From positions 7,407,954 through 7,471,953 of the forward strand of contig NC_087066.1 in the NCBI RefSeq assembly GCF_963678635.1: a DNA stretch of 64,000 nt, given 5' to 3'. Source of the DNA: Symsagittifera roscoffensis (lineage: Eukaryota > Xenacoelomorpha > Acoela > Convolutidae). Position 1 is the stretch's first letter. Every line of letters begins with the position of its first letter. Positions 1-9,182 of the stretch are shown piece by piece. The position numbers were made by a program, and so were the translations under genes. Under the pieces are notes generated by a model that ran no database searches, was not told the origin of the DNA, and was given only the letters and a program-made list of their open reading frames with translations.

Positions 1-675
1 GTTCTAGAAATCATAGTTTCAGCCCCAAAAACTTAGGTTTCCGCAAACAAATTTTCGATTTTGAGGTTGCAAACCTATTCAAAATTCTAATTTACACTAG
101 ACCAGCTATCAAAAACCAACTTTTTATTTTCATGCATCGAGTTTGAGAGAGTTTAAGAGTTTCAGGTTTGAGATTTCAAAAACTAAGTTTAAGATATCAA
201 AATACTCGGTTTTCTCGAATTTTTTTTGCAAGAAAAAGCATAAACTAGGTATACTAAAGCTTCTAGACAATTTTAAGACTAAAAAAAACTCAACTTCAGC
301 TACCATAGTTTCAGGTTTCAGATGATCGTTTCAGTCAAAAATTTTTGTAAAAATTTTAACAAAAAAATTAAGTAGTGAGCCAATAATAGCCCAATAAGGC
401 ATATAGTTATATTGTTAATCATATCAAAAGCATCAATTAAACTTATCTTGAAGAAAGTTTCAGGTTTCAGATAAGGTTTCAGAGAATAAAAACTTGAAAA
501 ACTTAGAATAAATTTTAGAAATTTTTTTTCCAAAATTTTTTTTATTTTCTTATTTCATTATTAATAACCTTTCTTAATATTAAATTATTCCTAGGAGGTT
601 TTCATTACTCTAAAACATACTAATCCAATAGTACAACTTAGCTTAAGAACAAGAAAACAAACATCGTAAAAATTA
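1..675 (+). other. Untranslated leader of the left retroelement with GTTTCAG repeats
   Basis: No convincing gene. The stretch is AT-rich and carries several copies of a short motif, GTTTCAG or GTTTCAGGTTTCAGA, near 17, 159, 308, 456 and 475. This looks like repeat-bearing 5' leader between an off-window LTR and the first small ORF. Short open frames at 143-325 (+) and 318-533 (-) are Lys/Phe-rich by composition and are not believed to be genes. Confidence 0.4.
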
Positions 676-951
676 ATGTCAACACATTTTAAAATTGACG
701 TCAGTACAATAAATTTAAAACTCAAATTAGGAAATAAAGTCTCTAACATCATATGGTATATCACTAACACGGAAAAAGATTATATTAGTATACTAGCAAA
801 ACACCCTAACTACGATAAACACGAATTATACGTCTTTCTTTGACGATACACTCCAGAAATTGACACAAATCTTCAGCAAATAAAAATACCAAATAATATA
901 ATTTATATACCGCAAGAACGATTAATTGCTTCCCTCCCGATTGCTTTTTGA
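676..951 (+). pseudogene. Small accessory ORF a, interrupted by an in-frame TGA
   Basis: Starts at ATG 676 and stays open to TGA 949-951 except for one in-frame TGA at 841-843. It would be 91 codons, close to the 94 codons of the neighbour at 1143. The two are clearly related: both share NLKLKL near residue 14, then IIWYIT, then the pattern ISIL-KHP followed by HEL. They are therefore tandem diverged copies of one small gene. I recognise no family; there is no signal peptide, membrane helix or zinc motif. The position between leader and gag suggests an accessory protein of the retroelement. The TGA could be a mutation or, less likely, a readthrough codon. Confidence 0.55.
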
Positions 952-1142
952 TATCATAATATACCTAAGCACAACACTATTTGCATTTTAATCAATTTAA
1001 AAAAAAAAACACAAATTTTTCCTTAACAAAAATTAAAAACATAACAAGTTCATTCCAAATTGATTAGAAAAATTTAAATATTCTTAAATTGTTTATCATT
1101 CCCTAAATAAATATTTATGTCCCTAAAATGATGTAAAATGCT

Positions 1143-1427
1143 ATGACTAACTTTTATCAAGTAAATACAACAGCATTTAATTTAAAACTAAAATTAAAAA
1201 ATAAATCCACAAAAATTATTTGGTATATCACCAATATCCAAAAAGATCAAATCTCAATTTTGTCCAAACACCCACACAAAAATATTCACGAATTAACGAT
1301 TCTCTCCACCATCAATACCCCAGAGATAACTTCTATCTTAAAAAAGCTTAAACAGCCCAATAGCACTATTGATCTATCTAACAAAAATTCGTATTCATTG
1401 AACCCAGCAAACTTCATTGTAACTTAA
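1143..1427 (+). CDS. Small accessory ORF b upstream of gag (94 aa)
   Basis: Uninterrupted ORF from ATG 1143 to TAA 1425-1427, ending 93 bp before the gag ATG. The product is short, basic to neutral and rich in Lys, Asn, Ile and Thr, with no membrane segment. It is the intact partner of the interrupted ORF at 676-951. The shared blocks (NLKLKL, IIWYIT, ISIL, KHP, HEL) are in the same order and spacing, which supports translation rather than chance. Function is unknown; placement and duplication suggest an accessory or pre-gag protein. An alternative is that both are remnants of a duplicated matrix-like domain. Confidence 0.55.
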   Translation: MTNFYQVNTTAFNLKLKLKNKSTKIIWYITNIQKDQISILSKHPHKNIHELTILSTINTPEITSILKKLKQPNSTIDLSNKNSYSLNPANFIVT

Positions 1428-1520
1428 ATACAATTATTTCAGTCCGTACAATTGATCAGTACACAACACATCCAAACACTTTATATATTGTTAACAAAAC
1501 ATTGAGTGAATTAAACAAAA

Positions 1521-2623
1521 ATGGCAAACGTAGTAGCATACCCAGATTTAGCTCTCGAAAAATTTAAAAATTTATCGGCTTAGATCCAAATGAAGATGCA
1601 AGAGATTTTCTTGATATAGTAGAGAAAAAGATAGCATTTTCCCTAGGCACTAGACCAGGAGATGCAGGTGACGAACAAGACGCATATGATAACAGACAAA
1701 GAGCCTTATTTGGTTCATTATTAAGAGGTCCAGCCGCTCAATGGTATCAGCGATTAGCAGCAAACTTACCTTGGAATGATATAAGAGATCAATTCATAGA
1801 TAGATTCACTGATGATAAGGATAAATATAGGAGACGAATAGAAGCAGAAAACATAAAAAGACAACCTGATGAATTCATTAAAAGCTACATACATAGATTA
1901 AGCACCGCAGGAGACCGTGGATGGCCTAATCCAACTTTTAATGATGATCAAAGAACAGCAAAGAAAATGGAATTCTTTGTACGCGGCTTAAGCCCGCCAG
2001 GCTTAAAACAAAAGGCGCATCAATTCCTAATTGAGAATCCACCCGCACCTTGGCAACAATTAAAAGATCATATTGCTACAAAAGATTTAAGTTTTGCAAT
2101 AAGTAGTGAGTTTATTGGAACAGCATCCAGTAGCATAGATAATAAATTGGAAATAGAGGGAATAAAGGATCAACTTAAAGAGTTAACAGGACTAATGAAG
2201 GATCATAAAATAAACGCAGCTTATACCCCAAAGGAGCATAGAAACAAACAAAACAACCCAATGTCTTGCAACTGGTGTTGTATGTCAGGCCATACGATAA
2301 GACATTGCTTTAAATATAATGATCAACAGGAGCAAAATTATGACTCGCTTCAATTAAGAGAGAATTCAAACAGAAGTCACCATAACTATAGCAAGAGTAG
2401 GTCAAGAGTAGACAAAAGTTTCAATGACATAAATCCCCAACAAGAGTTCAGGCACTTGTCAAACTTCAATGAAAGTTCTCAATCGCGTGACAGGTCGAAC
2501 AGTAAAAAACCCTTCAACGAAAATAACGATTATCATTCACCTTACCAGATCCACAACTTTAGTGATGATGACATTCCAGGAGACTATACCGATAATGAGT
2601 GTGAACTTGTGAATTTAAACTAG
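1521..2623 (+). pseudogene. gag: Gag polyprotein (capsid and CCHC zinc knuckle), one frameshift
   Basis: Structural protein that would form the particle and bind the RNA. ATG 1521 follows an A-rich context. Twenty codons in, the frame hits TAG 1581-1583; the correct downstream frame becomes open only after an indel inside the A/T runs at about 1566-1573. From there a continuous frame runs to TAG 2621-2623. It shows a retrotransposon-type capsid, with AAQWYQRLA and a downstream GDRGWP-type turn. A nucleocapsid knuckle CX2CX4HX4C follows (CNWC, H, C; about 2267-2310), then a Ser/Arg/Asn-rich tail. The stop lies directly after a slippery heptamer (next entry). The family is clear from the order of domains. 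The frameshift means this copy cannot make full-length Gag unless it is an assembly error. Confidence 0.75.
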
Positions 2624-2688
2624 ATCAGTCTCCGTCTGAACCAAAAATACAATTATTTATTAACTTATACCAACATCCCGTCGGAGAC
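2614..2688 (+). promoter_or_regulatory. -1 programmed ribosomal frameshift signal, gag to protease
   Basis: The heptamer TTTAAAC lies at 2614-2620, phased T TTA AAC in the gag frame and followed at once by the gag stop TAG 2621-2623. After a 7 nt spacer, GTCTCCG (2628-2634) is perfectly complementary to CGGAGAC (2682-2688), giving a 7 bp stem with a 47 nt loop. A -1 slip at the heptamer enters exactly the frame of the protease ORF. Site, phase, spacer and stem all fit the known retroviral and coronaviral rule. Confidence 0.75.
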
Positions 2689-3360
2689 AAAAATAAAAAA
2701 AACGGTCTGGAAACCCAATTTCTACTAGACACTGGAGCAACATGTTCGCTTATTAACTTCGACAGTTATGAACAATATTGTAAAATACAACCTCTACAGC
2801 TGAATAAAGCAAGATCAAACACAGTTTCTGTTAATGGAGAAAAACTTAACCTTATAGGTTATACTAACTTTGACTCAACTTTCGGTACAAACACTGATAA
2901 TCCGGTAAAAATCAAAGCATGGATTTCAGCCAAGAACGGATGCGATCTAAATATTTTAGGAATGGATTTCATTTCTCAAAACTTTAAATCAATAAACTTT
3001 CCAAACTTAAATTTAAAATTAAGAAAATACCCAGATATAACAGTTCCTATCAGTATTATAAGAAGCAAAAGTTATCCATATCTAAGCTTTTATCAAAATG
3101 TATTTCTTGATAAAAATATAAGTATTGCACCAAAATCATCCCGCGTAATTTCAATTTCTCCAGCAGGCATATTTTTAAAAGTAGGAACATCGTTTAGAAT
3201 TGATAAGTCTTTAGAACAAAAAGGCATTAATGCAAAAAGCACTTATTGTAGGAATGAAACTAAGTCAATGCCTATCGTACTAAACAATTCCAGGGAATCA
3301 AAAGTAGACATAAACAAAGGTGTAATAGGTCAAACATTTGAAAACATAGAAATAAAATAA
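2617..3360 (+). CDS. pro: Retroelement aspartic protease, -1 frame relative to gag
   Basis: Open frame in the -1 phase from the slippery site to TAA 3358-3360. The catalytic D-T-G-A motif is at 2728-2739, preceded by hydrophobic FLL and followed by TCSLIN, as expected for the retropepsin active-site loop. A later NILGMDF segment (about 2951-2970) fits the conserved ILG helix at the C-terminal end of retropepsins. The region after 2980 (roughly 125 residues) would normally lead to reverse transcriptase, but the frame stops first. The protein would be made only as a Gag-Pro fusion by frameshifting; no ATG start is needed. No internal stop is present, so this is the best-preserved part of the element. 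Confidence 0.7.
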   Translation, partial: KLDQSPSEPKIQLFINLYQHPVGDKNKKNGLETQFLLDTGATCSLINFDSYEQYCKIQPLQLNKARSNTVSVNGEKLNLIGYTNFDSTFGTNTDNPVKIKAWISAKNGCDLNILGMDFISQNFKSINFPNLNLKLRKYPDITVPISIIRSKSYPYLSFYQNVFLDKNISIAPKSSRVISISPAGIFLKVGTSFRIDKSLEQKGINAKSTYCRNETKSMPIVLNNSRESKVDINKGVIGQTFENIEIK

Positions 3361-5124
3361 ACCCATTTCTTCCCTTTAAAATAGTTATAAATATGAAGTT
3401 TCCATTAAAACTTTTATAACGCTTTAATTTTGTGAAGTTTACCTAACATTTTGTATACTGAGCAGTAAATTTAATTTAATCCTACTAAAAAACAAGATTA
3501 CGAGTTTTGTCTTACAAATATACTACAATGAAAAGCGGTTCTGTATGACACCAAAAGGATATGCCAAAATGCATGAACACGGATTTAATTCTTAATTGAG
3601 ATTGAAAACAGTCAAGTACGCTAACAATTTTGGACCATCCTCAAAATCAAATAAAGATAGAGGGATCGGAACCCAATGGCTCAGACAAAAAAAGTTTTTC
3701 GACTTCAACATATTTGCAAAAAAATTGCAAAAGGCCAGGAGTTTAAAACAGGCGGTTTTATTACGTGAAAATTCAGTATTACTCTTAAGGGAATGTCAAA
3801 TTACCCTACATACAATCAGGAGAATTAATAGATTGAAACCGTTGATGAAAGAACTAGCCAATGTAAAATTGTAACAAACTCATTCTGCGAAGTTAATTTC
3901 AACCATCGGATTCCTCTTAGGGCCCAAGTAGGGACCGATGACAATAGTTATTATCTTTGTAGTTTTCAAGTTACAAAATGCAAACTAGAAGAAATTCATC
4001 AAAAAGGGAATATCACCTCCTTTCTTCTCAACACATTGATAAAAATTTTCATCAATATTCTTCATCAAAAAATGGGCGAACAACGTTTTTCGACCCGACC
4101 CGCCGCAGATTTATGCCAGCATTTGTTGGTGGCTTCATGTAGCCTTTTTAAAATTATGGTACCATATTCTTTCAACAACGCAAATGCTTGTTGGTGGCTG
4201 TATGCAGCCTTTGAGACTCTTATGATTCGCTCCTCACAATTTGGCCAAAATATCAATTCGGTAGTTCAAAATCCACAACATGCAGGCATTTAAACCCTTA
4301 AAAACAACAAATTTTCAGAAGCAACACTTTGAAAATTGGAGCGCATCATCCTTAAGATTGTTTACGTTAAATTTTTGCATCATAAAATTCAGGATGACTT
4401 TCTGTACTAAAGATGTGAACATGGATTGGTGCAGGTGATTAAAACCGAAGAAGAATTATTACGCTTATCTTATCGAATATTATACCGTTTGTAATTAGTC
4501 TTCAACTTTTCTTACCCTTGATATTTTAGTTTTTTTTTCTTCCTTAATCAAATTTTTTCATTATCTTATCAGAAAATGAAACTAAGATTCCTGGTTATAA
4601 CAAAAATGCTGTCAAATGAAATATTGTATATGTTTATACATGCCTTACAATTTTACAATTTTCTATTCGCTAATATTTGCATCTAGTAAATCCTAACCCA
4701 AGTTTATAGCTGTATAACTTATTAGGGACCCCATGGTAAGCCTGTGGATGACCCCAGGTGGACATAAATTTAAGATTAGGGGTTAATTAATGCCCAAATT
4801 TCCATTTTTTTTAAAATTACATTTGCATTTTTGCTTTAAGTTTCATATCTGAGCTTAACTCAGTGTTGTAAAGTGCTTTATTCCTGTGGTTAAAAAACAC
4901 CATGATCGTCTTTCTTCATTTGTGTTCCTGTGGTTAATAAACACCATGATCGTCTTTCTTCATTTGTTTTCCGTGGTGGGTTTGTGTGAAACCACAAGAT
5001 TATATTTTCCACCTTTTATATATATACAATTTTACACTTTGTCCTTCATTGTCCAAACATTTGATAATTAGCCTTAATATCCGAATGTAATTCGGGATTT
5101 TGAATATTTGGTCATTTTATATTG
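3361..5124 (+). other. Decayed, mostly non-coding interval of the left retroelement
   Basis: No RT, RNase H or integrase motif was found in either strand here. An open frame at 3596-3874 lacks an ATG and is Lys/Arg-rich; it may be a fragment of a lost gene. A partial direct repeat (GTTGGTGGCT...GCAGCC) occurs near 4126 and 4191, 65 bp apart. A tandem 44 bp duplication lies at 4881-4968 (next entry). Otherwise I see nothing. Confidence 0.4.
4881..4968 (+). repeat. 44 bp tandem duplication (two copies)
   Basis: Two nearly identical 44 bp copies begin with TTCCTGTGGTTA at 4881 and 4925. They differ by about two bases. This is a recent local duplication in an otherwise unstructured interval. Confidence 0.8.
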
Positions 5125-5823
5125 ATGTTTAGCAAAATGGAATATGACCCAATTTTAAACTGGAACTGCAGAAATGCAGACCCTGCACCAGAGGAGTTCA
5201 AAAGAAAGCTTCCTCTCAGGAAGAAACAACGGAAACCGGTAGCAGTTCAATCTTTGTCAATGGACGACGGGTTAAATAAGAACCCTCGCAATTTTCCCAG
5301 TTTAACCCAAAGATTGGAACTGCAGAAGTGCAGAGAAACCAAATTGGATACGGAAAATCCAAAATATATAACGAGTTTAAAGTACTCAATAAAGGAAAAT
5401 TATAACAGATGGAAACTGCCATCGTTCATTGAAGTCGTCAACTCAACGACAATGGAAAAGGCGATGATGCCTATCGACTTCATAACCCAGCCAGAAGTGG
5501 TTATAAAGAACGAAAACAACTTCTGGAAATTAAAGAAGAGGGAGGAACACGGCTACAACCTCAAGGCAGGAGGCACGCAAGTCACCATCCCACTCGAGGG
5601 AATAACTGCTTTTCCGAACCATGTAAAAAAACAGACAGGAAGAACAGGACGACATTCAACAACTTACGGACGGAATGAGCAGACTACGAATCAAGAACAA
5701 GATCAAAAAGAAGAAAATCGTGAAGTTGCAACAAAAACTCGAGGCTTCACAAAGGAAGATAGCGATCCTCAGATCATACAACGTGGAGCTAGAAGCCGGA
5801 AGGAAGCTCTAGATAAAACCTAA
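5125..5823 (+). CDS. Unknown 232-aa basic protein next to the 3' LTR
   Basis: ATG 5125 to TAA 5821-5823 with no interruption. The product is highly charged, rich in Lys, Arg, Glu and Gln. It has a short duplicated motif near the N-terminus (LNWNCRNAD and later LELQKCRET) and an Arg/Lys-rich C-terminal third. No signal peptide or membrane helix is visible, so it is not a typical envelope. It lies 120 bp before the polypurine tract, in the 3' accessory position of the element. A nucleic-acid-binding accessory role is possible from charge alone, but I do not recognise the family. It could be a captured host exon or a fragment of a larger ORF. Confidence 0.45.
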   Translation: MFSKMEYDPILNWNCRNADPAPEEFKRKLPLRKKQRKPVAVQSLSMDDGLNKNPRNFPSLTQRLELQKCRETKLDTENPKYITSLKYSIKENYNRWKLPSFIEVVNSTTMEKAMMPIDFITQPEVVIKNENNFWKLKKREEHGYNLKAGGTQVTIPLEGITAFPNHVKKQTGRTGRHSTTYGRNEQTTNQEQDQKEENREVATKTRGFTKEDSDPQIIQRGARSRKEALDKT

Positions 5824-5943
5824 CTTATCTTTATAACTTTTTCGTTTGATGTTCTTTTTAAATTTTATAACTATTGTATTTAACCATTAAAGTGTTTAAA
5901 TTTTCACCATGGTAACTGTAAGAATCGAACAGCTTAATTATCT

Positions 5944-5956
5944 AAAAAAAGGGGTG
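5944..5956 (+). promoter_or_regulatory. Polypurine tract for plus-strand priming
   Basis: A7 followed by GGGG and TGAG directly precedes the presumed 3' LTR start (AGTTGTAG or TGTAGTATTG). A purine run ending at the LTR edge is the expected plus-strand primer. Confidence 0.6.
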
Positions 5957-7078
5957 AGTTGTAGTATTGAGAAATACTACACACACACAAAAGACCATTG
6001 TCTTAATTGTTTATTTAACGACCCAATTCTAAATTGGAGCGTGCCATTTAAATTAAAGCCTCTTTTCACTAAATCAGATATTGACTGATTTACTCTTATT
6101 AGGACTATAAAATCTTGTTTTGTAAATCCACTCCTTTTTAAATACTTGTCCAATTTTTCTCATTTTTTCATGCTCAATATTTTAAGAGGGCGGCGATTAT
6201 TAATACGTCCCTTTTAACTTAACTTGAAACAAAGTGGATAAATATTTAGCAGTCTTTGCCGGCTGCACTAAAATTCTCCTTGCTTTGATTTAGCATAGAT
6301 GCACCTGCAATATGATGCATCAGAGAGAGTAATATGGATTTTTAATCAGACAAACTGAAGGCTGCGGTTTTCTTCAAAGAGGACTAATAAGTTGAAGATA
6401 TTTGATTTGAAAAAATCAAATAAAAACTAGTTGAAAATTCCCTTATAAGAAAGGGAGAACAAAGGAGCAGGTGAAACCTGAATAATTAAAGATTGAATCA
6501 GCCGCCGGTTTATGCTTACGAGCAAAAGGACTGGCCTGAAATCTTCAGTGTTTCATTTTACTCAGTCAGCAGCAAGTCAGTTCTCTTCAGTCAGATCTTT
6601 AAAAAATAAATAATTTTTCTTTTCTGCCCTAACACTAAAATTAATCCAGCCCTTTTTACTTATAAAAAGAGAATAAATTCTCATTTTAAGTTTGAAAAAT
6701 TATAAATCGAGATACTCGAGATTCGCACACCCGAGGAAGTCTGGACTACAAGTACTCAAAGGACTACCGCAAGACGATTCAGACGACCCAACCAGAAGTG
6801 CTGACTTGGACAAAATCAAGGGCAATCATACATACTAATCAGCCACCGACCTTAGTAAGAAGATAAAATATTGATGAACAAAATAAGATTAGCTCAACCT
6901 CCCCTCATAGGTATATTTCTTTAAGCTGTTCGATTCGTTTATATAATCTAATAACCCAGTGCTTTGTATATAACCAAATAATTAATTCATACCTTTTCTA
7001 ACTATTGTTTCTACTCTACTTTTTGTCAAGACAATTTGACGATCTAAGGTGAGACTTATAATTTAGGATAAAATTACT
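5957..7078 (+). repeat. Probable 3' LTR of the left retroelement
   Basis: The boundary is inferred, because the partner LTR is off-window. The left edge follows the polypurine tract. It opens with a perfect hairpin, GTAGTATT at 5961-5968 and AATACTAC at 5973-5980. A TATA-like TATAAAAA is at 6661-6668 and AATAAA-type signals occur near 6605 and 6672. The right edge at ATTACT (7078) is a guess from the AGT...ACT style of insect errantiviruses; a TG...CA pair is the alternative. Confidence 0.5.
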
Positions 7079-9182
7079 AAGCAGTCAACCAGCAATGATC
7101 GCTTAGTAAAGAGGGGATACGCGTTCATGTGTGACAACGCCGTTCTACAGTGGATGAAGGTAAGGGTGATGTGGTAATATTATTTTCTCCTCTATTCTGG
7201 TGGATGATGCAGGGGAGGGGTACAGGAGGTTGAGAGAGGTGGGAAACGCGTTCATGTGAGACAACCTCATTGTACAGTGGATGAAGGTAAGGGTGATGTG
7301 GTAATGTTATATTATCCTCTAATCTGGTGGATGATGCAGAGGAGGGGTACAGGAGGTTGAGAGAGGGGGATACGCGTTCATGCGAGACAACCCCTTTCTA
7401 CAGTGGATGAAGGTAGGGTTCATTTTTTAATGTTATACTACACTCTATCCTGGTGAATGATGCAGAGCTGGGGTAAAGGAGGGTGAGGAAGAGAGTTTCG
7501 CGTTCAAGTGGGACAGCCTCAATCTACAGTGGATGAAGGTGGGGGTCATGTTGTAATGTTATATTATCCTCTATTCTGGTGGATGATGTAGAGGAGGAGT
7601 ACAGGAGGTTGGAAGAGGGGGGATACGCCATCATGTGAGACAACCTCATTCTACAGTGGATGAAGGTAAGGGTGATGTGGTAATGGAAAATTATCTTCTA
7701 TTCTGGTGGATGTTGCAGAGGAGGGGTACAGGATGGTGAGAGAGGGGAGATATGCGTTCGTGCGGTACAACCCCATTCTACAGTGAATGAAGTTAAGGGT
7801 GATGTGGTATGTTATATAATCCTCTATTCTGGTGGACGATGCAGAGGAGGGGTACAGTAGGGTGAGAGAGGGGTGATACGCGTTCATGTGGGACAACGCC
7901 ATTGTAAAATGAATGAAGGTAAGGGTGATGTGGTAATGTTATATTATCCTCTATTCTGGTGGGTGATGTAAAGGAGGGGTACAGAAGGGTGAGGGAGGGG
8001 GTTACGCGTTCATGTGGGACAACCCCATTCTACAGTGGATGAAGGTAAGGGTGATGTGGTAATGTTATATTATCCTCTATTTTGGTGGATGATGTAAAGG
8101 AGGGGTACAGGAAGGTGAAAGAGGGGGGTTACGCGTTCATGTGGGACAACCCCATTCTACAGTGGATGAAGGTAAGGGTGATGTGGTAATGTTATATTAT
8201 CCTCTATTCTGGTGGATGATGTAAAGGAGGGGTACAGGAGGGTGAGAGAGGGGGGTTACGCGTTCATGTGGGACAACCCCATTCTACAGTGGATGAAGGT
8301 AAGGGTGATGTGGTAATGTTATATTATCCTCTATTTTGGTGGATGATGTAAAGGAGGGGTACAGGAGGGTGAGAGAGGGGGGTTACGCGTTCATGTGGGA
8401 CAACCCCATTCTACAGTGGATGAAGGTAAGGGTGATGTGGTAATGTTATGTTATCTTCTATTCTGATGGATGATGCAGAGGAAGGGTACAGGAGGGTGAG
8501 AGAGAGGGGATACGCGTTCATGTGGGACAACGCCGTTCTACAGTGGATGAAGGTAAGGGTGATGTGGTAATGTTATTTTCTCCTCTATTCTGGTGGATGA
8601 TGCAGAGGAGGGGTACAGGAGGTTGAGAGAGGTGGGAAACGCGTTCATGTGAGACCACCTCATTGTACAGTGGATGAAGGTAAGGGTGATGTGGTAATGT
8701 TATGTTATCTTCTATTCTGATGGATGATGCAGAGGAAGGGTACAGGAGGGTGAGAGAGAGGGGATACGCGTTCATGTGGGACAACGCCGTTCTACAGTGG
8801 ATGAAGGTGGGGGTCATGTTGTAATGTTATATTATCCTCTATTCTGGTGGATGATGTAAAGGAGGGGTACAGGAGGGTGAGAGAGGGGGGATACGCGTTC
8901 ATGTGGGACAACCCCATTCTACAGTGGATGAAGGTAAGGATGATGTGGTAATGTTATATTATCCTCTACTCTGGTGGATGATGCAGAGGAGGGGTACAGG
9001 AGGGTGAGAGAGGGGGGATGCGCGTTCATGTAGAAGGGGGGATGTTGATGCAGAGCAGGGGTACGCTAGGGTGAGAGAGGGGGAGGGTGAGAGAGGGTGA
9101 GAGAGGGGGGATACGCGTTCATGTGGGACAACCCCATTCTACAGTGGATGAAGGTAATGGTGATGTGGTAGTGTTATATTAT

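Larger units (their letters stand above)
1..7078 (+). mobile_element. 5'-truncated (by window edge) LTR retroelement lacking RT/integrase
   Basis: A plus-strand retroelement whose 5' LTR must lie left of the window. The order is untranslated leader, two related small ORFs, gag, a -1 frameshift signal, aspartic protease, a long decayed stretch, a 233-codon ORF, a polypurine tract and a probable 3' LTR. No reverse transcriptase, RNase H or integrase motif is visible between the protease and the LTR, so this copy is non-autonomous or has lost pol by deletion. The gag carries at least one frameshift. The right boundary at about 7078 is inferred from an ACT-type LTR end; the tandem array starts 33 bp later. 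The element class (Ty3-like) is inferred from gag and protease style and is not certain. Confidence 0.7.
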
